From: Hespellia sp.
Lineage (GTDB): Bacteria > Bacillota > Clostridia > Lachnospirales > Lachnospiraceae
NCBI GenBank assembly: GCA_028694105.1
Contig: JAQUUC010000015.1
Coordinates: forward strand, 1 to 58,175
Length of the DNA: 58,175 nucleotides
Direction: 5' to 3'
Part shown: piece by piece, positions 43,325 through 51,088 of the stretch
How the letters are laid out: each line of letters opens with the position of its first letter
Position numbering within the stretch: position 1 is the stretch's first letter
The notes under the pieces: model-generated
Seen by the model: only the letters and a program-made list of their open reading frames with translations
Databases searched by the model: none
What the model was told of the DNA's origin: nothing
Program-made: the position numbers and the translations under genes

Positions 43325-43359
43325 AAAAAGGAGCTGCCAATTTCGGCAGCTCCTTTTTT
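43325..43359 (+). terminator. Bidirectional terminator between DUF2798 gene and the 24-residue gene
   Basis: AAAAAGGAGCTGCC pairs perfectly with GGCAGCTCCTTTTT around a 6-base loop, with T runs on both strands. It serves the two convergent genes. Confidence 0.92.
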
Positions 43360-43376
43360 CGGAAAGTGATCCTTAA

Positions 43377-43451
43377 TTATGCTTTGTAACCTACCTTAAA
43401 GCTGTGATAATATTCGTTGAAAAATGCGCGGATTGCTGTTAATTTCTTCAT
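43377..43451 (-). CDS. 24-residue peptide gene, divergent from lysR
   Basis: This small gene is not in the usual length range. It begins MKKLTAIRAFF and ends SFKVGYKA, is amphipathic and basic with aromatic residues, and has no signal peptide. Three things support it: a near-perfect ribosome site AAGGAGG eight bases before the ATG, a good promoter, and a bidirectional terminator 17 bp behind its stop. Its promoter overlaps that of the LysR gene. No function is known to me; it could be a signal or a membrane-active peptide, or a target of the LysR protein. Confidence 0.72.
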   Translation of the reverse strand: MKKLTAIRAFFNEYYHSFKVGYKA

Positions 43452-43480
43452 TGTAATTCCTCCTTCCTTTTGTTGAATTA

Positions 43481-43509
43481 AGAATAACATGTTGACGATA
43501 CAATGTAAA
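43481..43509 (-). promoter_or_regulatory. Promoter of the 24-residue peptide gene
   Basis: Minus strand -35 TTTACA (43509-43504), 17 bp, -10 TATTCT (43486-43481) with an extended TG (ATGTTATTCT). Confidence 0.65.
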
Positions 43510-43520
43510 ATACATATAAT
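43492..43520 (+). promoter_or_regulatory. Promoter of the LysR-type gene
   Basis: -35 TTGACG (43492-43497), 17 bp, -10 TATAAT (43515-43520). It overlaps the opposite promoter by 18 bp, so the two cannot be occupied together. Confidence 0.7.
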
Positions 43521-43531
43521 GATAACATAGA

Positions 43532-43548
43532 TATACCCTAAAGGTATA
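43532..43548 (+). promoter_or_regulatory. LysR-type operator candidate
   Basis: TATACC (43532-43537) and GGTATA (43543-43548) form a perfect inverted repeat with 5 bases between, i.e. ATAC-N7-GTAT, a typical LysR-box form (T-N11-A). It lies at about +5 to +22 of the LysR transcript and suits autorepression. Confidence 0.5.
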
Positions 43549-43564
43549 GAAAGGGAGGGGCCGA

Positions 43565-44452
43565 ATGGAACTAAGACATTTCCGATATTTTCTTGAAGTA
43601 GCAAATGAACTGAGTTTTACAAAAGCTGCGGCAGCACTTTGCATTGCGCAGCCGCCACTGAGCCGGCAGATACAGGACTTGGAGCATGAATTGGGCGTGA
43701 AGCTGTTTATCCGTAACCCGAAGTCGCTGAAATTAACAGAAGAAGGGTTACTATTCAAACAACATGCGCAGCAGATTCTTGCGTTGGTTGATAAATCGAC
43801 GGAGGAGATTCAGGAATTAAAATCAGGTCTGAATGGAACCCTGTTTTTAGGCTCTGTTGAAGGATATGGGCCGAAACTGATGTCCGAATGGATCCGGGGG
43901 TTTCAAAAGGATTATCCGAAGGTATATTACAATCTGTGGAATGGCAATTCCGATGATGTGACCGACCGCCTTTTGAAAGGATTATGTGATCTTGCTATTA
44001 TTGCAGAACCGTACAACGCGGAAAATCTGGAAGCAATACATATCTGCCGGGAACCGTGGGTTGCCATGATTCCTGCGGATAATCCACTGGCGAAGGAAAA
44101 AGGAAAGAAAATAAAATTAGAGAAGTTAGCGTCAGAAGAGCTTATTTTCCCCTCACGTAATTCCAGAATTGAAGAAATCAAATCTTGGTTTGATGAATTT
44201 GACACCCAGCCGGTTGTCCGTTGTGTGATGTCCAATATTTCAAATGCATATGAACTTACGGAACAGGGAATCGGAATTGCAATATTTCCGGCTTCGGCCG
44301 TTGAATTCACAGATCCGAAGAAGGTGGTTATCAAAGAACTGACAGAGCCGGGGCGCATGGCCTCTTATGTGCTGGTGTGGGATAAGGGGCGGATGCTTAG
44401 CAATTTAGCAAAGACATTTGTAGAACACATTCAAAAAAATAAAAGAAAATAA
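43565..44452 (+). CDS. LysR-family transcriptional regulator
   Basis: 295 residues. The N-terminal HTH (RHFRYFLEVANELSFTKAAAALCIAQPPLSRQIQDLEHELGVKLFIR) is diagnostic; the C-terminal effector domain is a two-lobe periplasmic-binding-like fold from about residue 90. GGGAGGGG precedes the ATG. It is divergent from the 24-residue peptide gene with overlapping promoters, the standard arrangement for a LysR protein and its target. The effector is unknown. Confidence 0.93.
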   Translation: MELRHFRYFLEVANELSFTKAAAALCIAQPPLSRQIQDLEHELGVKLFIRNPKSLKLTEEGLLFKQHAQQILALVDKSTEEIQELKSGLNGTLFLGSVEGYGPKLMSEWIRGFQKDYPKVYYNLWNGNSDDVTDRLLKGLCDLAIIAEPYNAENLEAIHICREPWVAMIPADNPLAKEKGKKIKLEKLASEELIFPSRNSRIEEIKSWFDEFDTQPVVRCVMSNISNAYELTEQGIGIAIFPASAVEFTDPKKVVIKELTEPGRMASYVLVWDKGRMLSNLAKTFVEHIQKNKRK

Positions 44453-44480
44453 GACAGAGGAACCATCCCCTTGTCTTTTT
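44451..44480 (+). terminator. Terminator after lysR
   Basis: AAGACA pairs with TGTCTT, with additional GG/CC pairs inside, followed by five T's. The stem overlaps the lysR stop codon. Confidence 0.7.
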
Positions 44481-44482
44481 AC

Positions 44483-44511
44483 TTGATTTCAAAGAGGTAA
44501 TCTTCTATACT
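44483..44511 (+). promoter_or_regulatory. Promoter of the LacI-type gene
   Basis: -35 TTGATT (44483-44488), 17 bp, -10 TATACT (44506-44511). Confidence 0.7.
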
Positions 44512-44518
44512 AAGTATA

Positions 44519-44534
44519 TGAGAAGGATTTCACA
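44519..44534 (+). promoter_or_regulatory. Sucrose operator copy 1 (TGAGAAGGATTTCACA)
   Basis: It begins 8 bp after the -10 box of the LacI-type gene and matches the copies at 45652 and 45721. One base differs from the cre consensus, so binding by the operon's own repressor is the better guess here. Confidence 0.65.
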
Positions 44535-44573
44535 ACGGAATATAACAGAAAAATTTTTGAGGTGGGGACGAAT

Positions 44574-45569
44574 ATGACAATTAATGAAATTGCAGAACTT
44601 GCGGGAGTGTCGAGAGCGACTGTTTCCAGATATCTGAATCACGGATATATCAGTGAAGAAAAGGCAGAGAGGGTGAAGAAGGTCATCGCACAGACGGGAT
44701 ATGTTCCGTCGACACAGGCGCAGCAGCTTCGCACGAAGAAGACCTGCTTAATCGGTGTAATTCTGCCGAAAATCAATTCGGAAAGTATCAGCAGAATCGT
44801 GGCAGGAATCAGTCTTGTTTTATCGGAGAGAGGATATCACCTTCTGCTTGCAAATACAGATAATGATGAGAAGAAGGAATTGGAATATCTGCAGTTGTTT
44901 CAGGATAACCGTGTCGACGGAATCATTCTGGTAGGAACAATTTTTACAAAAGAACATGAGAAACTGATGAAAGAGCTTCCCATACCGATTGTTGTCGTGG
45001 GACAGCATGTCGAAGGGTATGTCTCTATTTATCATGATGATCTGGGCGCGGCAGAAGCCGTCACAGATCAGATGGTAGCCGCCGGTGGTAAGAACTTTGG
45101 AATGATCGGAGCCACAAGCCGGGATGTAGCCGTCGGACAGGAGCGCAGAGACGGTTTTTTAAAAAGCCTGAAAAAGGCAGGAATCAAGGTGGAAAAAGAT
45201 GGAATCAGAGAAGCCGCATTTACATCAGAATCCGGTTACCTGATGGCAAAGGATCTTATGGAAAAGAATCCACAGATTGATTCCCTGTTCTGCGCAACGG
45301 ATTCGATGGCGGTTGGCGCTATGGAATATTTAAAAGAGCGTGGAAAGAAGATTCCGCAGGATGTGCAGCTGATGGGATTTGGGGATTCAAAACTGGGAAA
45401 AGTGGCGGAGCCGAAGCTTACGACGGTTCATCTGTCCTATAAAACGAGTGGTGAAGATGCAGCTAAGATTATTCTGGAACTGCTGGATCACAAGAACGAA
45501 ACCGTGCGGGAGCTGAAACTGGGATATCGCATTGTCGAGGGCGGAACACTGCGAACCTCCTTGGTATAA
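44574..45569 (+). CDS. LacI-family regulator of the sucrose operon (ScrR-like)
   Basis: 331 residues. N-terminal HTH (MTINEIAELAGVSRATVSRYLNHGYISEEKAERVKKVI) with the hinge, followed by a periplasmic-binding-type effector domain (GVILPKINSESISRIVAGI ... DSLFCATDSMAVGAMEYLKERG). It is chosen at the ATG 44574, with GAGGTGGGG upstream; GTG at 44562 is less likely. It precedes the sucrose PTS operon and its promoter carries the same operator as that operon, so it should repress both, released by a sugar (sucrose, fructose or their phosphates, by analogy with ScrR). Confidence 0.88.
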   Translation: MTINEIAELAGVSRATVSRYLNHGYISEEKAERVKKVIAQTGYVPSTQAQQLRTKKTCLIGVILPKINSESISRIVAGISLVLSERGYHLLLANTDNDEKKELEYLQLFQDNRVDGIILVGTIFTKEHEKLMKELPIPIVVVGQHVEGYVSIYHDDLGAAEAVTDQMVAAGGKNFGMIGATSRDVAVGQERRDGFLKSLKKAGIKVEKDGIREAAFTSESGYLMAKDLMEKNPQIDSLFCATDSMAVGAMEYLKERGKKIPQDVQLMGFGDSKLGKVAEPKLTTVHLSYKTSGEDAAKIILELLDHKNETVRELKLGYRIVEGGTLRTSLV

Positions 45570-45610
45570 ATAGACAAAAACAACCACATATTTTTGTGCA
45601 TTATCCCAAC

Positions 45611-45639
45611 TTTACAAAAAGTTTAAAAAGTTTTAATAT
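45611..45639 (+). promoter_or_regulatory. Promoter of the sucrose PTS operon
   Basis: -35 TTTACA (45611-45616), 17 bp, -10 TAATAT (45634-45639). The operator at 45652 starts 13 bp after the -10. The remaining 165 bp to the ATG are leader, holding the second operator at 45721. Confidence 0.65.
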
Positions 45640-45651
45640 GTACTTAAGACA

Positions 45652-45667
45652 TGAGAACGATTTCACA
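45652..45667 (+). promoter_or_regulatory. Sucrose operator copy 2 (TGAGAACGATTTCACA)
   Basis: The same 16 bp as at 44519 except one base. TGAGAACGATTTCA also fits the CcpA cre consensus TGWNANCGNTNWCA at every position, so it may bind the local LacI repressor, CcpA, or both. Confidence 0.7.
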
Positions 45668-45720
45668 TTCAGAAATAGCTATAATGAATATACATTTTAG
45701 CTATTTTTAAAACCAAAATG

Positions 45721-45736
45721 TGAGAACGATTCCATG
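45721..45736 (+). promoter_or_regulatory. Sucrose operator copy 3 (TGAGAACGATTCCATG)
   Basis: It matches copy 2 at 12 of the first 14 or so positions, 69 bp downstream and in the leader of the operon. A pair of sites allows DNA looping by a LacI-family tetramer. Confidence 0.5.
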
Positions 45737-45803
45737 TTTGGACAGGAATTTACTTAGCAGAATGATACTTAATAAAAAGGGAAATGAGAAAGGAAGGGTA
45801 ATT

Positions 45804-47666
45804 ATGGATTACAGAAAAACAGCAGCCGGCATTCTTGAATGTATCGGTGGAAAAAGCAACATCGTATCTGCAGCACATTGTGCGACACGTCTGCGGCTTG
45901 TTATTGCAGACAACAGCAAGTGCAGTAAAGAGGAACTGGAGAATGTCGAGGGCGTCAAGGGGGTATTTGAAGCATCTGGTCAGTTACAGATCATCTTGGG
46001 AACCGGAGTAGTCAATAAGGTATACGATGAATTTATCACACTGTCCGGTGCATCCGCAGCATCCAAAGAAGATGTAAAAGCGGCAGCGGCTCAGAAGGGG
46101 AATCCTTTCCAGCGTTTCATTAAGACACTCGGAGATATCTTCGTGCCAATCATTCCGGCGATTGTAGCATCCGGATTTTTAATGGGAATTATGGAGTCTT
46201 TAAACTTCATGATTAACGCGGGATATCTGAATCTGAATCCAGATAACGCACTTTTCTTTTTAGCAAATTTATTTTCGAACACCGCATACGTATTTCTTCC
46301 AGTATTAATCGGTTTTTCAGCAGCAAAGGTGTTTGGCGGCAATCCATACCTTGGAGCGGTTATCGGTATGATTATGGTCCATCCAAACCTTCAGAATGCA
46401 TGGGGCAAGACTGCCGGTATTGATAGTTATCTGGATGTATTCGGACTTTATAAAGTACCGCTTCTTGGATATCAGGGACATGTCATCTCAGTTATCGTTG
46501 CTGTATTTATCATGGCAGCAATCGAAAAGAGACTTCACAAACGTGTTCCGGCGATGTTTGATTTATTCGTCACACCGCTGGTATCTGTATTCGTAACCGG
46601 ATTTTTAACCATGACGGTAGTAGGACCTGTATTTAACTTTGTGGAATCAAGTATCATCAATGGAGTACAGGCGCTGATTTCCATCCCGTTTGGCATTGGC
46701 TCACTTGTAATGGGAACCCTTTATGCACCGACGGTGGTAACCGGTATCCACCATATGTATTCCATCATTGACCTCGGACAGATTCAGGAATTCGGTGTGA
46801 CATACTGGCTGCCGCTTGCATCAGCAGCGAATATCGCACAGGGTGCCGCAGCTTTGGCAGTTGCACTTAAGACAAAAGATAAGAAACTCAAAGCAATGGC
46901 ACTTCCGTCTTCTTTATCTGCATTTATGGGTATTACAGAACCTGCAATCTTCGGTGTAAACCTCCGGTTCTTCCGTCCATTCGTATGCGCCTGTATCGGT
47001 GGTGGAGTCGGAGCAATGTTCGCATCAATCACAGGGCTGGGTGCAACCGGAACCGGCGTAACAGGTATCTTCGGAATCCTGCTCTGCCTGAATGCACCGT
47101 TGAAATATATTTTAATGTTCGTCATCGCGGCTGCAGTATCTTTCATTCTTACATGGATGTTTGGTTACAAAAAAGAAGAGACAGCTCCCGCAAAAGCAAA
47201 AGAAGTGGAAGCTTCAAATGAAGAAATTACCGTATGTGCACCAATGACTGGAAAAATCATTTCATTACAGGAAACGGGAGATGAGACATTTGCCGCGGAG
47301 ATCCTTGGAAAAGGATTTGCAATTGAACCGTCGGAAGGGAAAGCAGTAGCACCATGTGCAGGTACTGTATCTACATTGATGGGCCATGCGGTGGGTCTGA
47401 CCTGCGACAACGGCGCAGAGCTTTTAATCCACATTGGTGTTGACACGGTGAAGCTGGAAGGAAAGCATTATACGGCACACGTGGAAGAAGGACAGCATGT
47501 AAATGCAGGAGATTTATTGATGGAATTTGATATTTCTGCAATTAACAAAGAGGGATATCGCACTGTAACACCGGTGATTGTCGCAAATACAGAGGATTAT
47601 TCTGAAATTACCGGTGCGTCAGGTGAGATTAAGTCAATGGAAACTTTGATGACAATTCGCAAATAA
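45804..47666 (+). CDS. Sucrose-specific PTS enzyme EIIBCA
   Basis: 620 residues from the ATG at 45804 (AAAGGAAGGG upstream). Domain order: EIIB with the phosphorylated Cys26 (AAHCATRLRLV), EIIC with about ten helices, and a fused EIIA with His543 (ELLIHIGVDTVKLEG). The order IIB-IIC-IIA and the family fit sucrose PTS transporters; the neighbours scrB- and scrK-like genes make sucrose likely. It takes up sucrose as sucrose-6-phosphate. Trehalose or beta-glucoside are the alternative substrates for similar proteins, but the operon speaks against them. Confidence 0.92.
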   Translation: MDYRKTAAGILECIGGKSNIVSAAHCATRLRLVIADNSKCSKEELENVEGVKGVFEASGQLQIILGTGVVNKVYDEFITLSGASAASKEDVKAAAAQKGNPFQRFIKTLGDIFVPIIPAIVASGFLMGIMESLNFMINAGYLNLNPDNALFFLANLFSNTAYVFLPVLIGFSAAKVFGGNPYLGAVIGMIMVHPNLQNAWGKTAGIDSYLDVFGLYKVPLLGYQGHVISVIVAVFIMAAIEKRLHKRVPAMFDLFVTPLVSVFVTGFLTMTVVGPVFNFVESSIINGVQALISIPFGIGSLVMGTLYAPTVVTGIHHMYSIIDLGQIQEFGVTYWLPLASAANIAQGAAALAVALKTKDKKLKAMALPSSLSAFMGITEPAIFGVNLRFFRPFVCACIGGGVGAMFASITGLGATGTGVTGIFGILLCLNAPLKYILMFVIAAAVSFILTWMFGYKKEETAPAKAKEVEASNEEITVCAPMTGKIISLQETGDETFAAEILGKGFAIEPSEGKAVAPCAGTVSTLMGHAVGLTCDNGAELLIHIGVDTVKLEGKHYTAHVEEGQHVNAGDLLMEFDISAINKEGYRTVTPVIVANTEDYSEITGASGEIKSMETLMTIRK

Positions 47667-47679
47667 AGGGTGGATGAAT

Positions 47680-49110
47680 ATGAATTCATTGAACAGAGAT
47701 TTATGTCAGATGGTTAGCCGCGCAGAAGCGGCTGATCTTCCGAAAGCAAATAAAGATCCACATCGACTGAGATTTCATTTAATGCCTCCGGTTGGCTGGA
47801 TGAATGATCCGAATGGATTGTGCTGGTATCAGGGTAATTATCATGTATTTTTTCAATACCGGCCATTTAGCGCGGAAGGAAGCGGTGTAGTATTCTGGGG
47901 ACATTACACCAGTCCGGATTTTATCCACTGGACACAGCAGCCGGTATTTTTGACTCCAAGTGAGACTTGGGATCTTCACGGTGTATATTCCGGTTCAGCA
48001 CTTGTTACCGATGACGGATTGTATCTGTACTATACGGGAAATGTAAAGCATCCGGGAAATCATGACTATATTCATACCGGACGCGGACATAACACGGGCC
48101 TTGCGATTTCAAAGGATGGTATCAAAGTAGATTCGAATCAGCTGCTGCTTGAAAACTGCGATTATCCAGCTGATTTGACCTGCCATGTGCGTGACCCCAA
48201 AGTCTGGGAACAGTCTGGGAAATTCTATATGGTACTGGGGGCACGGACCAAGGAAGACCGCGGTGAGATTCTGGTATATGAATCCGTCGATAAGGTGAAT
48301 TGGACACATATCAACACGATTACCACACCGCAGGTGTTCGGCTATATGTGGGAGTGCCCGGATCTGTTCGTACTTGATGGACAGTGCATTGTATCCCTGT
48401 CACCACAGGGGGTAAGCAAAAGTGGAAATCATTATCAGAACATTTACTCCTGCGGATATTTTCCGCTGTATGGTGATTTCAGAGGTGAGTACACACTTGG
48501 AGAATTCACAGAATCAGATATCGGGTTTGATTATTATGCACCGCAGAGCTTTGAGGCTCCGGACGGACGACGTATTGTCATTGGCTGGATGGGAATGCCG
48601 GATGCAGATTATACAAATCCGACGGTCGAGCGCGGCTGGCAGCATGGAATGAGCGTACCTCGTGAGTTGCATTGGAACGGAGAGCGGATCATTACTGCGC
48701 CGGTAAAAGAACTGGAAAACCTGCACGGCGAAAGAAAAGACATCACTTTTGATGGAGAAGCGACATGTGAGTGGAAGGAAGGCGCGGACATCTGTATTAC
48801 AAATAATTCAGACTGTCTGGAAGTATTGTTGGGGGATAGTTTGAAGATCGATTATAATGCCGGAATTCTAACCTTAAAGCTTGCAGAAGCAAGTGGATAT
48901 GGACGGACGCAGCGTGTGGCGGAGGTGAAAAAGCTTCGTACGCTTCGCATTCTTGTGGATACGTCTTCCATTGAATTATTTATCAATGAAGGTGAGCAGG
49001 TGATGACATCGCGCTGGTATCCGGAATGTGCAGAGACAATGGAGCTTCGTGGAAAAGGTTCCGCAATTATATATAATATGGATGCAATGGAAGTGAAGTT
49101 TATGGTATAA
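47680..49110 (+). CDS. Sucrose-6-phosphate hydrolase (GH32)
   Basis: 476 residues from the ATG at 47680, six bases after AAAGGGTGG; the ATG at 47674 is too close. The GH32 five-bladed propeller shows the nucleophile in WMNDPNGL, VRDPKVW (transition-state Asp) and WECPDLF (acid/base Glu). A C-terminal beta-sandwich follows. It has no signal peptide, so it acts in the cytosol on sucrose-6-phosphate to give glucose-6-phosphate and fructose. It lies 13 bp after the PTS gene. Confidence 0.95.
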   Translation: MNSLNRDLCQMVSRAEAADLPKANKDPHRLRFHLMPPVGWMNDPNGLCWYQGNYHVFFQYRPFSAEGSGVVFWGHYTSPDFIHWTQQPVFLTPSETWDLHGVYSGSALVTDDGLYLYYTGNVKHPGNHDYIHTGRGHNTGLAISKDGIKVDSNQLLLENCDYPADLTCHVRDPKVWEQSGKFYMVLGARTKEDRGEILVYESVDKVNWTHINTITTPQVFGYMWECPDLFVLDGQCIVSLSPQGVSKSGNHYQNIYSCGYFPLYGDFRGEYTLGEFTESDIGFDYYAPQSFEAPDGRRIVIGWMGMPDADYTNPTVERGWQHGMSVPRELHWNGERIITAPVKELENLHGERKDITFDGEATCEWKEGADICITNNSDCLEVLLGDSLKIDYNAGILTLKLAEASGYGRTQRVAEVKKLRTLRILVDTSSIELFINEGEQVMTSRWYPECAETMELRGKGSAIIYNMDAMEVKFMV

Positions 49111-49142
49111 TCTAGTTATAATAAGCAGAGGGAGGGATCACA

Positions 49143-50105
49143 TTGAAAAATACAGATGTAACGGCATTGGGCGAATTACTGGTTGATTTTACAGAAAACG
49201 GACTTAGCGAGCAGGGGAATCAGCTGTTTGAAGCCAATCCGGGCGGAGCGCCCTGCAACGTACTCGCAATGCTGACAAAGCTAGGACATAAGACTGCATT
49301 TATAGGGAAGGTCGGAAAAGATCATCTCGGAAACACGTTAAAAAGCAAAGTAGCAGGACTTGGAATTGCTACCGCAGGTCTTTATCAGGATGAAACTGTG
49401 CATACAACTTTAGCATTTGTGCACACATTTCCGGATGGGGACCGTGACTTCTCCTTTTATAGAAATCCGGGAGCAGACATGATGCTGACGGAAAAGGAAG
49501 TAGACCTCGAACGGATTCAGGATTCGAAAATCTTTCATTTCGGTACACTTTCCATGACGCATGAAGCTGTCAGAAATGCAACGAAAAAGGCGGTAGAAGC
49601 TGCGAAGGCGGCAGGTACGATTGTATCCTTTGATCCGAATATCCGGGAGCCGCTGTGGGAAAGCATGGACATTTGCAGGAAGCAGGTGGAATACGGCATG
49701 TCAAAATGTGACATTCTGAAAATCTCAGACAACGAGATTCAGTGGTTTACCGGAGAGACGGACTTTACAGAAGGCGTGAAGAAGATCAAGAGTCAGTATG
49801 ATATTCCACTGATTCTGGTGTCTATGGGAAAAGAAGGAAGCCGGGCCTATTACGGTGACCAGATGGTGGAAGCAGCTCCGGTTCTTCAGAAACATACCAT
49901 CGAGACGACCGGAGCCGGGGATACATTTGGTGCGTGTGTGCTCCATTATGTATTAAACAATGGTCTGGAAAATCTGTCGGAGGATGGACTGAAGGAGATG
50001 CTCACATTTGCAAATGCGGCGGCATCCATTGTGACAACCAGAAAAGGTGCGCTTTGCGTGATGCCGTCTGAGGAAGAAGTCAACGCACTGGTGGCGGAGA
50101 TATAA
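49143..50105 (+). CDS. Fructokinase (PfkB family)
   Basis: 320 residues. TTG start at 49143, preceded by GGAGGG; no ATG fits. PfkB motifs: FEANPGGAPCNVLAMLTKLGHKTAFIGKVG near the N-terminus and the anion hole ETTGAGDTFGACV near the C-terminus with its catalytic Asp. It phosphorylates fructose released by the hydrolase to fructose-6-phosphate. It is the last gene of the sucrose operon and is followed by a 21 bp hairpin. Confidence 0.93.
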   Translation: MKNTDVTALGELLVDFTENGLSEQGNQLFEANPGGAPCNVLAMLTKLGHKTAFIGKVGKDHLGNTLKSKVAGLGIATAGLYQDETVHTTLAFVHTFPDGDRDFSFYRNPGADMMLTEKEVDLERIQDSKIFHFGTLSMTHEAVRNATKKAVEAAKAAGTIVSFDPNIREPLWESMDICRKQVEYGMSKCDILKISDNEIQWFTGETDFTEGVKKIKSQYDIPLILVSMGKEGSRAYYGDQMVEAAPVLQKHTIETTGAGDTFGACVLHYVLNNGLENLSEDGLKEMLTFANAAASIVTTRKGALCVMPSEEEVNALVAEI

Positions 50106-50116
50106 GAAATTTATTT

Positions 50117-50147
50117 TGAACTGGGAAAAGCCCTTTTGCATACACTA
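50117..50147 (+). promoter_or_regulatory. Possible sporulation-sigma promoter inside the hairpin's left side
   Basis: TGAAC (50117-50121), 17 bp, CATACA (50139-50144). It resembles sigmaF/sigmaG sites (TGAATA/CATACTA), an inference from known consensus. Transcription from it would start near 50151, past the left arm. Confidence 0.3.
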
Positions 50148-50176
50148 CGGATAAGAGTGTATGTGAAGGGGTTTTT
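50126..50176 (+). terminator. 21 bp hairpin ending the sucrose operon and covering the next ribosome site
   Basis: Left arm 50126-50146 and right arm 50156-50176 pair at all 21 positions (four are G-U), 9-base loop, with a final five-T run directly before the ATG at 50177. The right arm contains the ribosome site GAAGGGG. Confidence 0.85.
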
Positions 50177-50947
50177 ATGTACACAAAATCGATTACATCC
50201 AAGTGGAAGCTTCCAATCGGAGTATTTCTGATGATTACGATGCTGGCAGCCTTAGCCAAGTACTGCTCCGGGCAGATATCCGTGAGCAATTCGGTCAATG
50301 GAAGAGAGCTTCCCATCTACTGTGTGGAGACGAAGGAGAAGAAGGTTGCACTCAGTTTTGATGCCGCATGGGGAAATGAAGATACCCAAAGAATTCTGGA
50401 TATTTTGGCAAAGCATAACGTGCATGTGACGTTCTTTATGACGGGGGGCTGGGTAGAGAGTTTTCCGGAGGATGTCAGGGCAATTCAGGCAGCGGGACAC
50501 GATCTTGGAAATCACAGCGAGAACCATAAGAATATGAGTCAGTTATCTGCCGACGAACAGAAGTCAGAGCTTATGACGGTACATAACAAAGTGAAGGAGC
50601 TGACCGGAGTGGAAATGAATCTTTTCCGGCCGCCATACGGTGATTATTCGGATTCGGTGATCCAGACAGCGGAAAACTGTGGATATAAGACCGTGCAGTG
50701 GTCGGTGGATTCTCTGGACTGGAAAGATTATGGGACGGAGGAAATTATCAAGACGGTATTGGACCACAAGGCGTTGGACAATGGCGCGATCATACTCTGT
50801 CACAATGGAGCAAAATATACGGCGGAGGCATTGGAGGCTGTCCTGAATGGGCTGGAAGAAAAGGGATATCAGGCAGTGCCGGTGTCGGAATTGATATTGA
50901 GAGAAAACTATCATATGGATATAACCGGAAAACAGATTGCGGATTAA
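50177..50947 (+). CDS. Polysaccharide deacetylase (PdaB-like), probable sporulation role
   Basis: 256 residues. An N-terminal signal anchor (about 10-28) is followed by the NodB domain: FDAAWGNEDT (catalytic/metal Asp), HSENHKN (metal His pair), RPPYGDY, WSVDSLDWKD and ILCHNG. The length and FDxxWG form match PdaB-type enzymes, which in B. subtilis are made in sporulation and act on cell wall polymers. It begins immediately after the hairpin, so access to its ribosome site depends on that structure. No partner gene is adjacent. Confidence 0.88.
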   Translation: MYTKSITSKWKLPIGVFLMITMLAALAKYCSGQISVSNSVNGRELPIYCVETKEKKVALSFDAAWGNEDTQRILDILAKHNVHVTFFMTGGWVESFPEDVRAIQAAGHDLGNHSENHKNMSQLSADEQKSELMTVHNKVKELTGVEMNLFRPPYGDYSDSVIQTAENCGYKTVQWSVDSLDWKDYGTEEIIKTVLDHKALDNGAIILCHNGAKYTAEALEAVLNGLEEKGYQAVPVSELILRENYHMDITGKQIAD

Positions 50948-50953
50948 ACCTAT

Positions 50954-51005
50954 AACCTTACAAAAGCTGTCCCCCGCTCCGAAACAAAGTGGGGGACAGC
51001 TTTGT
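50954..51005 (+). terminator. Hairpin after the deacetylase gene; repeat copy 3
   Basis: AACCTTACAAAAGCTGTCCCCC begins the dispersed repeat; here the right arm GGGGGACAGCTTTGT completes a stem of about 15 bp (one bulged A) with a 10-base loop after extension. The T run behind it is poor. Confidence 0.6.
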
Positions 51006-51088
51006 CTTGGCGGGAACTGCAAGAATGTTAAGATTGAATAATGGTCATTTATGAGTTAAAATGGAAATAGACTCATGGGAGGCTACAA

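Noticed and set aside
42350-43376. A diverged jetD gene behind jetC
   Set aside because: Both coding frames there belong to other families (CDP-alcohol phosphatidyltransferase, DUF2798).
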